In this document: one piece after another, positions 16,800-25,753 of the stretch
Numbering within the stretch: the first letter of the stretch is position 1
Layout of the letters: the number at the start of each line of letters is the position of its first letter
Assembly (NCBI RefSeq): GCF_021491355.1
Contig: NZ_JAKENF010000003.1
Coordinates: forward strand, 310,001 to 374,000
DNA from: Alitabrizicola rongguiensis
Lineage (GTDB): Bacteria; Pseudomonadota; Alphaproteobacteria; Rhodobacterales; Rhodobacteraceae
Direction of reading: 5' to 3'
Length of the DNA stretch: 64,000 bases
The notes under the pieces: model-generated
What the model was told of the DNA's origin: nothing
The model's database searches: none
Seen by the model: the letters and a program-made list of their open reading frames with translations, nothing else
Position numbers and translations under genes: made by a program

Positions 16800-17627
16800 T
16801 CAGACGGCATCGGACCAGCGGCACAGGCGCCGCTGAAGCCGGACGAGGACGGCGTTCGCAGTCAGCCCTAGACCGGCGAGCAGGAAGATCGCCGCGAACA
16901 TGAGCGGGATCTGGAAATTGTATTGCGCGTTCATCACCTGGAACCCGAGGCCGCGGTTGGCCCCGATCATCTCGGCGGCGATCAGGAGCAACAGCGCCGT
17001 GGTAGCGGACAGGCGAAGCCCGACGAAGATCGACGGCACCGAGGCTGGCAGCACCACCCGGCGAAAGATGGTCGCGCGCGTCGCGCCATAGGTCCGAGCC
17101 ATCTCGACCAGCTTGCGATCCACCTCCTTGACCCCTCCGATGGTGGCCAGAAGGATAGGGAACAGGGTCGCCCAGAAGATCACGAAGACCTTGGAGGCCT
17201 CTCCCAGGCCAAGCAGAAGAATGAAGACCGGGTAAAGCGCGAGCGCCGAGGTCTGCCGGAAGAACTGCAGGATCGGATCTAGCGCGCGCTCCATCGCCGG
17301 GATCTGCCCCATGAAGAGCCCGAGCGGAATGCCTAGACCCACGGCGGCAGCGAAGGCGAGGCCGGATCTCTGCAGGCTGATCGCGATGTCGTCGATCAGC
17401 GCCCCCGAGGCCAACCCGTTCCAGAGCGCGACAAGGATCCGGTCAAGCGGCGGAAAGACGGTCGGGTTGATCCATCCGAAGGTGCTGCCCAGTTGCCAGA
17501 GGAGCAGAAAGCCCAGAAGCAGACCGTAGCGGGCAAGTCCAGCCCGCGCGACCTGGCCGATCCGGGCGCCCGCCAGACGGATCGGAGGGGCGGCCAGAGC
17601 GCCGGTTTCGACGGTTTCCAGCGTCAT
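16800..17627 (-). CDS. Sulfonate-type ABC transporter permease (SsuC family)
   Basis: From the ATG at 17627 the protein has 275 residues and about six membrane spans. The EAA loop MARTYGATRATIFRRVVLPA couples to the ATPase. The segment upstream of this ATG in the same frame overlaps the end of the monooxygenase gene and lacks similarity, so it is excluded. Spacing of 4 bp to the monooxygenase stop indicates one transcript. Confidence 0.91.
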   Translation of the reverse strand: MTLETVETGALAAPPIRLAGARIGQVARAGLARYGLLLGFLLLWQLGSTFGWINPTVFPPLDRILVALWNGLASGALIDDIAISLQRSGLAFAAAVGLGIPLGLFMGQIPAMERALDPILQFFRQTSALALYPVFILLLGLGEASKVFVIFWATLFPILLATIGGVKEVDRKLVEMARTYGATRATIFRRVVLPASVPSIFVGLRLSATTALLLLIAAEMIGANRGLGFQVMNAQYNFQIPLMFAAIFLLAGLGLTANAVLVRLQRRLCRWSDAV

Positions 17628-17631
17628 GGTG

Positions 17632-18984
17632 TCACTCCGCGGCATGGACTGCGCTGCGGGCGAGCGCGTGGCGGTTGGTGGGGAAGGGCAGGCCGAGATT
17701 TTCCCGCAAGGTGCGGCCCTCATAGGCGGTGCGGAACAGGCCGCGCCGTTGAAGTTCCGGGATCACAAGGTCCACGAAATCGGTCAGCCCGGTCGGCAGC
17801 CAGGGCGGAAGGATGTTGAAGCCATCGGCCGCCTCGTTCTCGAACCACTCCTGCAGGGTGTCGACGATGGTCTCCGGCGTGCCGACGATGGTGAAATGCC
17901 CGCGGGCCGAGGCCACCCACTGATAGAGTTGGCGGATCGTGAAGTTGTTTTCGTCCGCAATCTGCCGGATGAGCGCCTGCCGTGATTTCATGCCCTCAGT
18001 GGGCGGCGCAGGCGGCAGCGGCCCGTCGAGGTCATAGCCCGTCAGGTCGAGCGTGCCCCCCGTGAGGCCGTTCAGCAGCGAGATGCCGTCTTCGGGCAGG
18101 ATCAGGCTGGTGAGGCGGTCGTATTTCTCCTGCGCCTCGTCCTGCGTACGGCCCACGAAAGGCGACACGCCCGGCATGATCAGGATGTGGTCCGGATTGC
18201 GCCCGACCCCACGCGCGCGGGCCTTGATGTCGCGGTAGAACTCCTGCGCCGTGTCGCGTTTCTGATGGGCGGTGAAGATCACTTCCGCCGTTGCCGCAGC
18301 CAGACCGCGCCCGTCATCCGACTGGCCTGCCTGAACGATGACAGGGTGGCCCTGCGGCGACCGTGGGACGTTGAGCGGCCCCTTCACCTTGAAGTGCTCG
18401 CCGCGATGCTCCGTCAGATGCAGCTTGTCGCTGTGGAAGAACCGCCCTGTCTCCTTGTCGCGCAGGAAGGCGTCGTCCTCGAAGCTGTCCCAGAGCTTCT
18501 TGACCACCTCGACATGTTCTGCGGCCCGGCGATAGCGGAAGGCATGAGGGTGCTGCTGGTCGAGGTTGAAGTTCTGTGCCGCCGCCTCGGTTGCAGTCGT
18601 GACCACGTTCCAGCCGGCCCGCCCTTCGGAAATCAGGTCGAGCGATGCGAACTTGCGGGCGAGGTTGTAGGGCTCTTCGTATGTCGTCGATGCGGTCGCG
18701 ATGAAGCCCAGATGCGTCGTGAGCGGCGCGAGGGCGGCAAACAGTGTGACCGGTTCGAACCCCGCTACCTTTGCATTCCCGCCTTCCATCCCGCCGCCAA
18801 AGCTGACGGCCAGCCCGTCCGCGAGGAAATAGGCATCAAACAGGCCGCGTTCGGCCTCCTTCGCGAGTTCCAGGTGAAAGGCGAAGTTCGTCGCCCCATC
18901 GGCCGGGCTGTCGGGGTGGCGCCACGCCGCCACATGCTGGCCACCGCCAGGAAGGAAGGCGCCAAGGCGGATCTTGCGGGTCAT
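17632..18984 (-). CDS. LLM-class flavin-dependent monooxygenase (NtaA/SnaA/DszA/DmoA family)
   Basis: This 450-residue protein matches the length of the NtaA/SnaA/DszA branch rather than SsuD (about 380). Typical segments are GAFLPGGGQHVAAWRH at the N-terminus, PVTLFAALAPLTTHLGF, and the FMN-contacting EGRAGWNVVTTATEAAAQNF. Using FMNH2 and O2, such enzymes cleave C-S or C-N bonds of sulfones, sulfides or aminopolycarboxylates. Linkage to a sulfonate-type importer and an FMN reductase makes an organosulfur substrate most likely. Confidence 0.9.
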   Translation of the reverse strand: MTRKIRLGAFLPGGGQHVAAWRHPDSPADGATNFAFHLELAKEAERGLFDAYFLADGLAVSFGGGMEGGNAKVAGFEPVTLFAALAPLTTHLGFIATASTTYEEPYNLARKFASLDLISEGRAGWNVVTTATEAAAQNFNLDQQHPHAFRYRRAAEHVEVVKKLWDSFEDDAFLRDKETGRFFHSDKLHLTEHRGEHFKVKGPLNVPRSPQGHPVIVQAGQSDDGRGLAAATAEVIFTAHQKRDTAQEFYRDIKARARGVGRNPDHILIMPGVSPFVGRTQDEAQEKYDRLTSLILPEDGISLLNGLTGGTLDLTGYDLDGPLPPAPPTEGMKSRQALIRQIADENNFTIRQLYQWVASARGHFTIVGTPETIVDTLQEWFENEAADGFNILPPWLPTGLTDFVDLVIPELQRRGLFRTAYEGRTLRENLGLPFPTNRHALARSAVHAAE

Positions 18985-19072
18985 GGTCGGGTCCTTTCGT
19001 AAGGCAACTGGGGTTCGCCGCCGTCCAAAGTGAAAGGACGACGTCAGAGGGAAGAAGAAAGCTGGAAACGGG

Positions 19073-19636
19073 TCAGGCGCTCAGGACGAACACCTCAGGC
19101 TGGCTGCGCCGGTCGAAGAACAGGGCAAACTGGTCAACCGCCCGCCCCAGCCGCGTGTGCAGTGTGTCCGAGGCAGGTTGACCGGCCACGAAATCGCGAT
19201 CGGCAGCGTAGACGCCGGTGGGAAGGGTCCGCGCCTCGAAGAAGCCAAAGAGCGGGCGCAATTGGTGCTCGATGACCAGCGCGTGGCGGTCACCTCCACC
19301 TGTCGCTGCCAGAAGCACCGGCTTGCCCTGAAAAGCCTGCGGGTCGATCAGATCGATAAGGTGCTTGAAAAGGCCTGTGTAGCTGCCCTTGTAAACGGGG
19401 CTCGCGACGATGAGCGCGTCCGCCGCCAGCAGCGTGTCCAGCGCCGCGCGACCGTTCGGGTCCAGATCCCCGGGCTGCCGCGCCGCACCGAGGCCAGGCC
19501 CGAAATCGGTCAGATCAAGGACAGTGCCGACCGCCTCGAACTTACTTGCGGCCGTGGCGACGGCAGTCTGGACGAGGGCCCGGGTCTTCGACGGCCGGTC
19601 GAGATTTCCGGAAAGTCCGACGATGGTTCGTGTCAT
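19073..19636 (-). CDS. NAD(P)H-dependent FMN reductase (SsuE/MsuE family)
   Basis: This 187-residue flavodoxin-like reductase begins GLSGNLDRPSKTRALV, with the flavin-phosphate loop and the conserved SPVYKGSYTGLFKHLIDL. It supplies reduced FMN to the adjacent LLM monooxygenase. It is the first gene of the five-gene unit reductase, monooxygenase, permease, binding protein, ATPase. The promoter must lie to the right, next to an insertion-sequence graveyard. Confidence 0.92.
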   Translation of the reverse strand: MTRTIVGLSGNLDRPSKTRALVQTAVATAASKFEAVGTVLDLTDFGPGLGAARQPGDLDPNGRAALDTLLAADALIVASPVYKGSYTGLFKHLIDLIDPQAFQGKPVLLAATGGGDRHALVIEHQLRPLFGFFEARTLPTGVYAADRDFVAGQPASDTLHTRLGRAVDQFALFFDRRSQPEVFVLSA

Positions 19637-19907
19637 GGCAAGGCCTTATGTCGAGTCGTTTGGTCGTGTTTAAGGCTGCCACGGATGCCTGGTTTCGGCC
19701 ATTCTAAAGGACAGGCCAAAACGAGAAGAATTCCCCTGACGTTGCAAGGTCTTGGAAAATGACGTTCTGGCTACCCACTTCCTCGATTAAGTGTGAAGGC
19801 AAAGCGCCGAGCCGTGGCCTTAGAACACCTCCTGGTTCCTCAGTTCGTGCTCTGCACATTCTCCGGGCAAGTCCAAAGGTTAGAGCTCTGGGCGGGACGC
19901 GGTCGCC

Positions 19908-20030
19908 GAGCATAACCTCCAGACGGATGATTTCAGGTCTCGTCTTGAAGTAGCTTCCGGGTGAGGGGCTGGGCATGGCACGGCGCTAGCCAGCGTGACT
20001 GACCGGCTCCAGCCAAGTTCCTCTGAAAAG
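19908..20030 (-). pseudogene. IS6-family transposase N-terminal remnant, copy 1
   Basis: Reading leftward from the ATG at 19974-19976, the first 23 codons match the IS6 transposase start, including SYFKTRPEIIRLEVML. Similarity then stops abruptly at about 19908. The matching nucleotide stretch continues upstream of the ATG to about 20030, where it meets the IS5 remnant. A second remnant at 30706-30845 has the same start and nearly the same breakpoint. Only the N-terminus survives; no DDE catalytic domain is present. Confidence 0.65.
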
Positions 20031-20031
20031 G

Positions 20032-20130
20032 CTATCGACGGTCATCTCCTCGCTGCTCGCCGTGGCTCCTCGGGAAGAACTGCTGAAGTCGCGCCATCTG
20101 CGCATCCGCCAGTCAGAATGGATTGCTCAT
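20032..20130 (-). pseudogene. IS5-family transposase N-terminal remnant with internal stop
   Basis: On the minus strand from the ATG at 20128-20130, the reading is MSNPF, stop, LADAQMARLQQFFPRSHG, then DDRR and a second stop at 20032. This is the typical start of IS5-type transposases, with the usual Trp codon after MSNPF changed to TGA. Only about 30 codons remain, cut by the neighbouring IS6 remnant. The match is from recollection of the family pattern. Confidence 0.6.
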
Positions 20131-20364
20131 CGTACGGTCTCCTTGCGGTGTCAGAATCGCGCCACTTAGGTGCGATGCATGGGCCCTGACCTTCGTTGCC
20201 CTCACGCCACCGTTTCCCGAGACTACCTGCTTCTCCCCGAAATACGGCCACCTGCGGTTTCCTGGTGCTGGGCCCGTTTTTCTTGACTCCGATAGATGTC
20301 GATGGTCCAGACTTGAGTACGGAAGCCGCTAATCCTTTGCACTTTAAGATGAAGGGGCGCCAAA

Positions 20365-23300
20365 ATGTCGGACGCGTTACGTGATGCTCTGGTCCGACTT
20401 GATTTGTCCGACCTTTATGCCGTCCTGTCATCAAATGCTGTTGATGCGGGGATGCTCGCTCAGATTACAGCAGCGGAATTAAGGAAACTCCCTCTTTCCG
20501 ATGATCAAGTCCTCCGTTTCTTGAGTGCCGTTGGCGCAAGACCGGGTCCTGCTGCAGTTTCCGAGCGCGGACCCTCCGCGGAGCGGCGCCAGCTGACTAC
20601 ATTGTTCTGCGATCTGGTGGGTTCGACAAATCTGGCTTCGCAACTCGATCCCGAAGACCTGCGCGATGTGATTCAGTCCTATCTTCGCTTCTGCTCTTTC
20701 GTCGTGCGCGGGAATGGCGGTCATGTCGCCTATACGCAGGGCGACGGAGTCATGGCCTATTTCGGCTTTCCCCAAGCGGCCGAGGATGACCCAGAGCGCG
20801 CTGTTCGCGCCGGACTTGCGATAGTCGAGGGTATTGGCCAAGTGAGGACAAGCGCACCTGCGCCGCTGCGTGTACGGATCGGGATCGCCACAGGGATCGT
20901 CGTGATCGGTGATGCGGAGGGAAACGCCGATGCCGGTGCGCTTGTCGTTGGCGAAACACCCAACCTCGCCGCTCGTCTGCAGCAAACGGCCGCCCCTGAT
21001 GAGGTCATCGTCTCGGACGCCACGCGGAACCTTTGCGGCGCACTATTCGTCTACGAAAACCGCGGCAGCGTGGAATTGAAGGGATTGGGCGGCGCCGTAC
21101 CGGTCTACCGTGCCCTGGGCGAGGGGACGGCGCGCAGCCGCTTCGACGCACAAACAAGTCGCGGCCTAAGCCCGATCTTTGGACGGGACGAGGAACTGGC
21201 TTGGCTTAACAGGAAATGGGCACAGGCCAGGACAGGGAGTGGCGGGGTTATCTGCGTAAACGGGGAGGCCGGTATCGGAAAATCCCGCCTTATCCGTGCA
21301 TTTACACAGCAAATCGGTTCTGATCCGCACCATGAAATTCACTGGCAATGCGCCTCACACTTGGCGAGCCGACCGATGCACCCCGTCGTGCGCGAACTTG
21401 AGACGGCAGCCGGTATTCATCGTGATATGGTCGAGGAGTCGCGCCGTGACGCGCTCGCGCGCTATGTCGAAAGGTCCCCGGGGCTAGCAGCCGAGGATCT
21501 TCCATGGCTGGCGGATATGTTAGGACTGCCAAGCCTGGACCGGCCCGATATGGATGCCGCCGCGCGTGCGCGCCAGCTCCACGCCATCCTTGCGCGCCGT
21601 GTCCTGCAGCAGGCTGAAGATATTCCCACGCTCATTGTACTCGAGGATGCGCATTGGGCAGATGGGGCGACCAGTGACTTCATCGCGGGGCTGATCCCAC
21701 GATTGGGCGAGACGAAGGCGCTGTTGCTGGTCTCTCACCGCCCGCATTATACGCCGCAGTGGCCACTTAAAGAGGGCGAAGCGTCTTTTGGCCTGCGTGG
21801 ACTCGATTCAGGCGCAGGGGAAGCACTGGTCAAGGCGGTGGCACAGAACCGGTCCATCCCAGCAAGTCTGACTCGCTCTATCCTCGACAAAGCGGGTGGT
21901 GTGCCTCTGTTCGTAGAAGAACTGACTAAGGCGGTTCTCGACTCCGCTGGCAACCGCAATCTTGCTGAGCAGGGATCGGCTCCGATCGAAATTCCAGCAA
22001 CCTTGCAGGATTCCCTTATGGCGCGACTTGACCGGCTTGGGGGTGCAAAGGAACTGGCGCAGCTTGGGAGTGTTATCGGACGAGAGTTCACGCCCGATAT
22101 GCTGCGTGTGATCGCACCAGATCACTCTGATCTCGAAGGGGATCTTCGGCGTTTATGCGATTCCGGCCTTGTTTTGGAACGGCGGAACGACGGTCGCATT
22201 GATGTCGTGTTCCACCATGCTTTGCTGCAAGACGCGGCCTATGGCGCATTGCTGAAGAAGCGCCGGCGGGAAGCACATGGCACCATCGCCCGAGCGATCA
22301 TGGAAGAACATCCTGCGTTTGCAGGACTCGAACCGGAAGTCGTTGCCCACCATTGTTCCTGCGGAGAGCTTCCCGAACCGGCGGCCGAGCATTGGCTCGC
22401 CGCCGGCATGAACGCGCTGGACCGCGCCGCGCATCTTTCTGCGCTGACCTATCTGCGCCAGTGCATGGCGGAGAACGCGAAACTTCCTGATACGGAAAAC
22501 AAGCTGAAGCGCTGCCTCATGGCCCAGCAGGCGCTGACCAGTGCGTCCATGCCGGTATTTGGTTGGGCGTCAGATGAAGTCGAACAGGCCTGCGCCTTGT
22601 CTCGCGACTATGCCGAAGCCCTGAACGACGTGCAGAGCTTGTACTTCTCGACTTGGGGCCTTTGGTCTACCGCATTCCTGCGAGGAGAACTGAACAAGTC
22701 GCTGGATATTTCCCATACGCTTGACGCCATGGCGGCGGCGGCCGGATCACCGTTTGTGCTGACCTTGGCCGACCATGCGATGGCATTCTCTCGGACTTGG
22801 CGTGGAGAGCATGACGAGGCGGTGTTGCGGGGTGACCTTGCCTTCGCTCGCTTCAATTATGATCTGGAACGGGCCATTGTGCGAACGCTCCAACTGTCGT
22901 CCACCGCGACAATCGGCATTGCCGCAGCAACCTCGCTCTGGATGCTTGGGCGCGACGAAGAGTCGAACCGACGTTTCGCCGAGACTTACGAGATTGTTGA
23001 TACGCTGAACCACGCGGCAACGCGGGCCTTAGTCTTGGCGGTGACGGGCCACCTGCACACGATGCGCCGGGACTGGATCAACCTGCAGAACTCAGCCACG
23101 TGTCTCGGTCAGCTCTGCGAGGACGAAGGCTTCTTGATGTGGGCAACAGACGCTGAAATCCAGCTGGCCATCGCCGAATCGCATTTGGGCGACACTGAAG
23201 CGGGAGTCGAGAAGTTCGAGACGGCCCGGAACAGGTTCCTCGGGACGCGCACCCGCGTCACCGATCCATTGCGTGTAGTGCACATCGCCGAAGCTGAAAT

Positions 23301-23538
23301 CGGCATCGGCCGCGCCATAAGTGTCATTTCACGCATGGATGAAACCTTGGCAGACGCGACGATGCGTGGCGAATTGGGGTACCTTTCCGAGATTCACAGG
23401 ATGCGCGGAAAAGCGTTCTTGGCTTTGGGAGAGCGGGCAGAAGCGGCTCGAGATTTTGAAGCTGCCCGCGTCGTAGCGGCACGACAGAAAGCTGCACCGC
23501 TGCTCAAATTGGCCGAACAGAGCCTTGGAACGCTATAG
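20365..23538 (+). CDS. Class III adenylate/guanylate cyclase-domain protein with SAM-like N-terminus, AAA-type ATPase and TPR region
   Basis: This is a 1057-residue multidomain signalling protein. Residues 1-58 form a SAM-like helical domain. Residues 75-225 are a class III nucleotide cyclase domain with metal-binding Asp83 (FCDLVGST) and Asp127 (GDGVMAYFG), and transition-state Asn200/Arg204 (ETPNLAARLQ). The usual substrate lysine three residues before the GDG motif appears to be Tyr123. Residues 270-600 are an ATPase with Walker A GEAGIGKSRL near 303 and Walker B LIVLEDAHWAD near 424. The rest is a helical TPR-like repeat. Such proteins may make cAMP or act as nucleotide-gated ATPases. It lies between transposase remnants and a decayed integrase leader. 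Confidence 0.88.
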   Translation: MSDALRDALVRLDLSDLYAVLSSNAVDAGMLAQITAAELRKLPLSDDQVLRFLSAVGARPGPAAVSERGPSAERRQLTTLFCDLVGSTNLASQLDPEDLRDVIQSYLRFCSFVVRGNGGHVAYTQGDGVMAYFGFPQAAEDDPERAVRAGLAIVEGIGQVRTSAPAPLRVRIGIATGIVVIGDAEGNADAGALVVGETPNLAARLQQTAAPDEVIVSDATRNLCGALFVYENRGSVELKGLGGAVPVYRALGEGTARSRFDAQTSRGLSPIFGRDEELAWLNRKWAQARTGSGGVICVNGEAGIGKSRLIRAFTQQIGSDPHHEIHWQCASHLASRPMHPVVRELETAAGIHRDMVEESRRDALARYVERSPGLAAEDLPWLADMLGLPSLDRPDMDAAARARQLHAILARRVLQQAEDIPTLIVLEDAHWADGATSDFIAGLIPRLGETKALLLVSHRPHYTPQWPLKEGEASFGLRGLDSGAGEALVKAVAQNRSIPASLTRSILDKAGGVPLFVEELTKAVLDSAGNRNLAEQGSAPIEIPATLQDSLMARLDRLGGAKELAQLGSVIGREFTPDMLRVIAPDHSDLEGDLRRLCDSGLVLERRNDGRIDVVFHHALLQDAAYGALLKKRRREAHGTIARAIMEEHPAFAGLEPEVVAHHCSCGELPEPAAEHWLAAGMNALDRAAHLSALTYLRQCMAENAKLPDTENKLKRCLMAQQALTSASMPVFGWASDEVEQACALSRDYAEALNDVQSLYFSTWGLWSTAFLRGELNKSLDISHTLDAMAAAAGSPFVLTLADHAMAFSRTWRGEHDEAVLRGDLAFARFNYDLERAIVRTLQLSSTATIGIAAATSLWMLGRDEESNRRFAETYEIVDTLNHAATRALVLAVTGHLHTMRRDWINLQNSATCLGQLCEDEGFLMWATDAEIQLAIAESHLGDTEAGVEKFETARNRFLGTRTRVTDPLRVVHIAEAEIGIGRAISVISRMDETLADATMRGELGYLSEIHRMRGKAFLALGERAEAARDFEAARVVAARQKAAPLLKLAEQSLGTL

Positions 23539-23660
23539 CGCGGCCGGCCGAGAAGGGCAGGACAGAACCTTCGAGGGAGGATCTTCATCATCCGCTCTGG
23601 GCCGAAGGCGACCCCCGCGCAGCACGACCGCTTGGGCGTTCCGCGGTTGAGGAAGATAGT

Positions 23661-23790
23661 GAGCAACCTCCTGTATCTGAATAATTAAGCAGATACAGGA
23701 GCTTATGATGAAGATCTTGCCCGCTCTCGCCATCTCCGGGGGTTTTATTTTTGGGCCGCGCAGCCGGTGGGTGCTATTCCTCGTTCTCTG
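23661..23790 (+). repeat. Integrase-leader repeat, copy A, left part
   Basis: About 130 bp aligns with 31928-32057 with few differences, starting at GAGCAACCTCC and ending at TTCCTCGTTCTCTG. It includes the dyad, the CAGGAG ribosome site and the start of the small membrane-protein gene. The continuation of this repeat is found 3.75 kb away at 27539-27921. Confidence 0.85.
23668..23701. promoter_or_regulatory. 12-bp perfect inverted repeat overlapping a ribosome binding site (copy A)
   Basis: The arms are CTCCTGTATCTG and CAGATACAGGAG with a 10-nt AT-rich spacer. The right arm contains the CAGGAG ribosome site of the small gene starting at 23705. It could be a DNA operator or an mRNA hairpin that hides the ribosome site. 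The same structure, with one mismatch, is present in copy B at 31935-31968. Confidence 0.7.
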
Positions 23791-23791
23791 A
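23705..23791 (+). pseudogene. Truncated copy of the 53-aa small membrane protein
   Basis: The reading MMKILPALAISGGFIFGPRS continues for 28 codons in parallel with the intact copy at 31972. It then meets a TGA created exactly at the junction where the repeat is interrupted. About half of the protein is lost. Confidence 0.75.
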
Positions 23792-23817
23792 CCAGATCGC
23801 CGGTCCTTTGGAGCGCT

Positions 23818-24945
23818 CTATAGACCAAACCAGCGGCTGCGACGGCTGGCGCCGAAATGCTCCTTGTCGACGCGAAGTGCTTCGGAGGCACCGTGGAATG
23901 TACCGAAAGGCTTCGGGCCGGAGAGGAAATCGACGTCCACCCGGGCGATCCGGTTTGCACCGAACTCGATGTAGCAGGAGCCTGCACCGGGGTTGCGCGC
24001 TGTCTGAGGCTGGTTGCGCAGCATCGCGATGATATTGGTTGCCACGGTACGGGCGGCCCCTTCGGCGTACACCCCGGCCTTGGGCACGCCGGTGTTGGCC
24101 AGATCGCCCACGGCATAGACGCCCGGGATCTTGGTTTGCAGGGTGTAGGGATCGACCGGAACCCAGCCGTTTTCGGTCAAGCCAGCAGCGACGACCACAT
24201 CCGAAGCGCGGTTCTTCGGAACGCCGAGGAACAGATCGCATGGCAGATTGGTGCCGTTGTCCAGCGCAACCGTCTTGCCCTCGACCGCCGTGACGCGCGT
24301 GTTGGGAATGAAGGTGATCCCACGCTCCTCGAAGGCCGCCAGGATGGCTTTGGACGTGTCCGGCGAGGGCGGAACGGGCGAGGGCAGGGGATTGACGAGC
24401 GTGATGCGCGTGACGGACTCCAACCCGCGGGCCTTGACATAGTCATGCATCATCAGCGCACATTCGGCCGGCGCCGGCGGGCATTTGTAGGGCGCGCCGC
24501 AGACCCCCACCACAACATCCCCGCCTTGGAAGCCGGGCAGGACCTTGGCCAGATGTGCCGCACCTGGGACCGAATAGAACTCGTTCACACCCAGTGTGAT
24601 GCCCGGCGTTGAACTGACATCGTAATCGGCGCCGAGGGCGATCACTAGGATATCGGCTTCGTGTGTGCCCTTGTCAGTCGTCACGCGCTTGGCTTCGGCA
24701 TCGATGGCGGTGATCGTTTCGCGCAGAAGCCTGACGCCAGGCTTGGCAAAGGTGGAATAGGGGTTGCGGATCATGACCTCTGACTGGCGGCCGAACAGCA
24801 TGTCCAGTTTGGAGAATCCGAAGACGAAGCCATCGGACTTGTCGATCAACGTCATGTCGATGCTGTCGCCCAAGGCCTCGGATAGCGAGGTCGACAGTTC
24901 CAGCCCGCCGAAGCCGGCGCCGAGAACGAGGATGCGGGTCTTCAT
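23818..24945 (-). CDS. FAD-dependent oxidoreductase, sulfide:quinone reductase / flavocytochrome c sulfide dehydrogenase-like
   Basis: This 375-residue pyridine-nucleotide-disulfide-fold flavoprotein has the FAD dinucleotide motif GAGFGGLE at residues 9-16 and a C-terminal VYAVGDLANTGVPKAG motif. Cysteines at about 149, 154 and 162 (GVCGAPYKCPPAP) match the GAPYxCPP signature of the SQR/FCSD superfamily. It could oxidise sulfide or persulfides and pass electrons to quinone or a cytochrome. It lies 13 bp after the peroxiredoxin gene, so both are one unit, presumably for reactive sulfur or oxygen stress. Export is unlikely because no signal peptide is visible. Confidence 0.85.
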   Translation of the reverse strand: MKTRILVLGAGFGGLELSTSLSEALGDSIDMTLIDKSDGFVFGFSKLDMLFGRQSEVMIRNPYSTFAKPGVRLLRETITAIDAEAKRVTTDKGTHEADILVIALGADYDVSSTPGITLGVNEFYSVPGAAHLAKVLPGFQGGDVVVGVCGAPYKCPPAPAECALMMHDYVKARGLESVTRITLVNPLPSPVPPSPDTSKAILAAFEERGITFIPNTRVTAVEGKTVALDNGTNLPCDLFLGVPKNRASDVVVAAGLTENGWVPVDPYTLQTKIPGVYAVGDLANTGVPKAGVYAEGAARTVATNIIAMLRNQPQTARNPGAGSCYIEFGANRIARVDVDFLSGPKPFGTFHGASEALRVDKEHFGASRRSRWFGL

Positions 24946-24958
24946 CAGTTTCTCTCCC

Positions 24959-25630
24959 TTAAACTTTGCTCACACCGGGTTGCGGCACGATGCGGAGATA
25001 GGGTTTGGGCGCGGCCCAGCCGTCGGGATAAAGGCCCTTTGCCTCTTCATTGCTGACCGAGCCTGCAATGATGACGTCCTGCCCGAAGGTCCAGTTCGCC
25101 GGGGTCGCAACTCGGTGGTTGGCGGTCAGTTGCAGGCTGTCGATCACGCGCAGGATCTCGTCGAAGTTCCGGCCTGTGGTCATCGGATAGGCGATCATCA
25201 GCTTGATCTTCTTGTCGGGACCGATGACGAAGACATGCCGCACGGTCTGGTTGTCGGCGGCGGTACGGCCATCGGCGCTATCGCCTGCAGCGGCAGGCAG
25301 CATGTCGTAAAGCTTGGCCACGGCAAGGGTCGGATCGCCGATCATCGGAAAGTCTGGCATGGCCCCCTGGGTTTCCGCAATGTCATCGGCCCAGAGCGCG
25401 TGCTTGTCGACCGGATCGACCGACAGGCCAACCACCTTGACGCCGCGCTTGGCGAATTCGGGTGCCAGATGCGCCATCCGACCCAGTTCCGTGGTGCAGA
25501 CCGGCGTGAAATCCTTCGGATGCGAGAACAGCACCGCCCAGGACCCGCCAAGCCACTCATGGAAGTTCATCAGGCCTTGGGTGGTTTCGGCGCTGAAGTC
25601 CGGGGCGATGTCGTTGATGCGAAGTGACAT
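24959..25630 (-). CDS. 1-Cys peroxiredoxin (Prx6 family)
   Basis: This 223-residue protein is the length of Prx6 enzymes. The peroxidatic cysteine is in FTPVCTTELG (Cys45), and a C-terminal extension from about 150 (KIKLMIAYPMTTGRNFDEI) is diagnostic of the Prx6 branch. No resolving cysteine is apparent. It reduces peroxides in the cytosol using a small thiol or protein partner, possibly linked to the adjacent SQR-like flavoprotein. It is divergent from the BTAD regulator at 25754 across about 120 bp. Confidence 0.93.
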   Translation of the reverse strand: MSLRINDIAPDFSAETTQGLMNFHEWLGGSWAVLFSHPKDFTPVCTTELGRMAHLAPEFAKRGVKVVGLSVDPVDKHALWADDIAETQGAMPDFPMIGDPTLAVAKLYDMLPAAAGDSADGRTAADNQTVRHVFVIGPDKKIKLMIAYPMTTGRNFDEILRVIDSLQLTANHRVATPANWTFGQDVIIAGSVSNEEAKGLYPDGWAAPKPYLRIVPQPGVSKV

Positions 25631-25753
25631 GGGTTTCTCCTTAGCTTGGTGATTGCCCGGTCAAACTAGCGCGGCTATGTTCCGTCAGCGTTCCTCTTGG
25701 CCTCGTGTCTTGCGACGAAGATCATTGCGGCGGAATGGGCACGGTGCTGTAGG

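Larger units (their letters stand above)
19637..20364. other. 728-bp region between organosulfur operon and cyclase gene, with transposase remnants
   Basis: No intact gene is present. The left 270 bp should carry the promoter of the FMN-reductase operon. Then come an IS6-type remnant (19908-20030) and, directly abutting it, an IS5-type remnant (20032-20130), both on the minus strand. The last 230 bp contain the promoter of the cyclase gene. This is the left edge of the accessory region. Confidence 0.6.
23539..23817. other. Region between cyclase gene and flavoprotein gene, containing repeat A-left
   Basis: The first 120 bp hold nothing recognisable. From 23661 the sequence is a diverged copy of the integrase leader found intact at 31928, ending at 23790, where homology breaks. 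The last 27 bp are the 3' flank of the flavoprotein gene. Confidence 0.6.

Noticed and set aside
23841-24293. Complete mobile-element genes inside the cassette between the split leader halves
   Set aside because: All frames examined belong to the flavoprotein, peroxiredoxin and BTAD genes or their antisense; no recombinase signature was seen.
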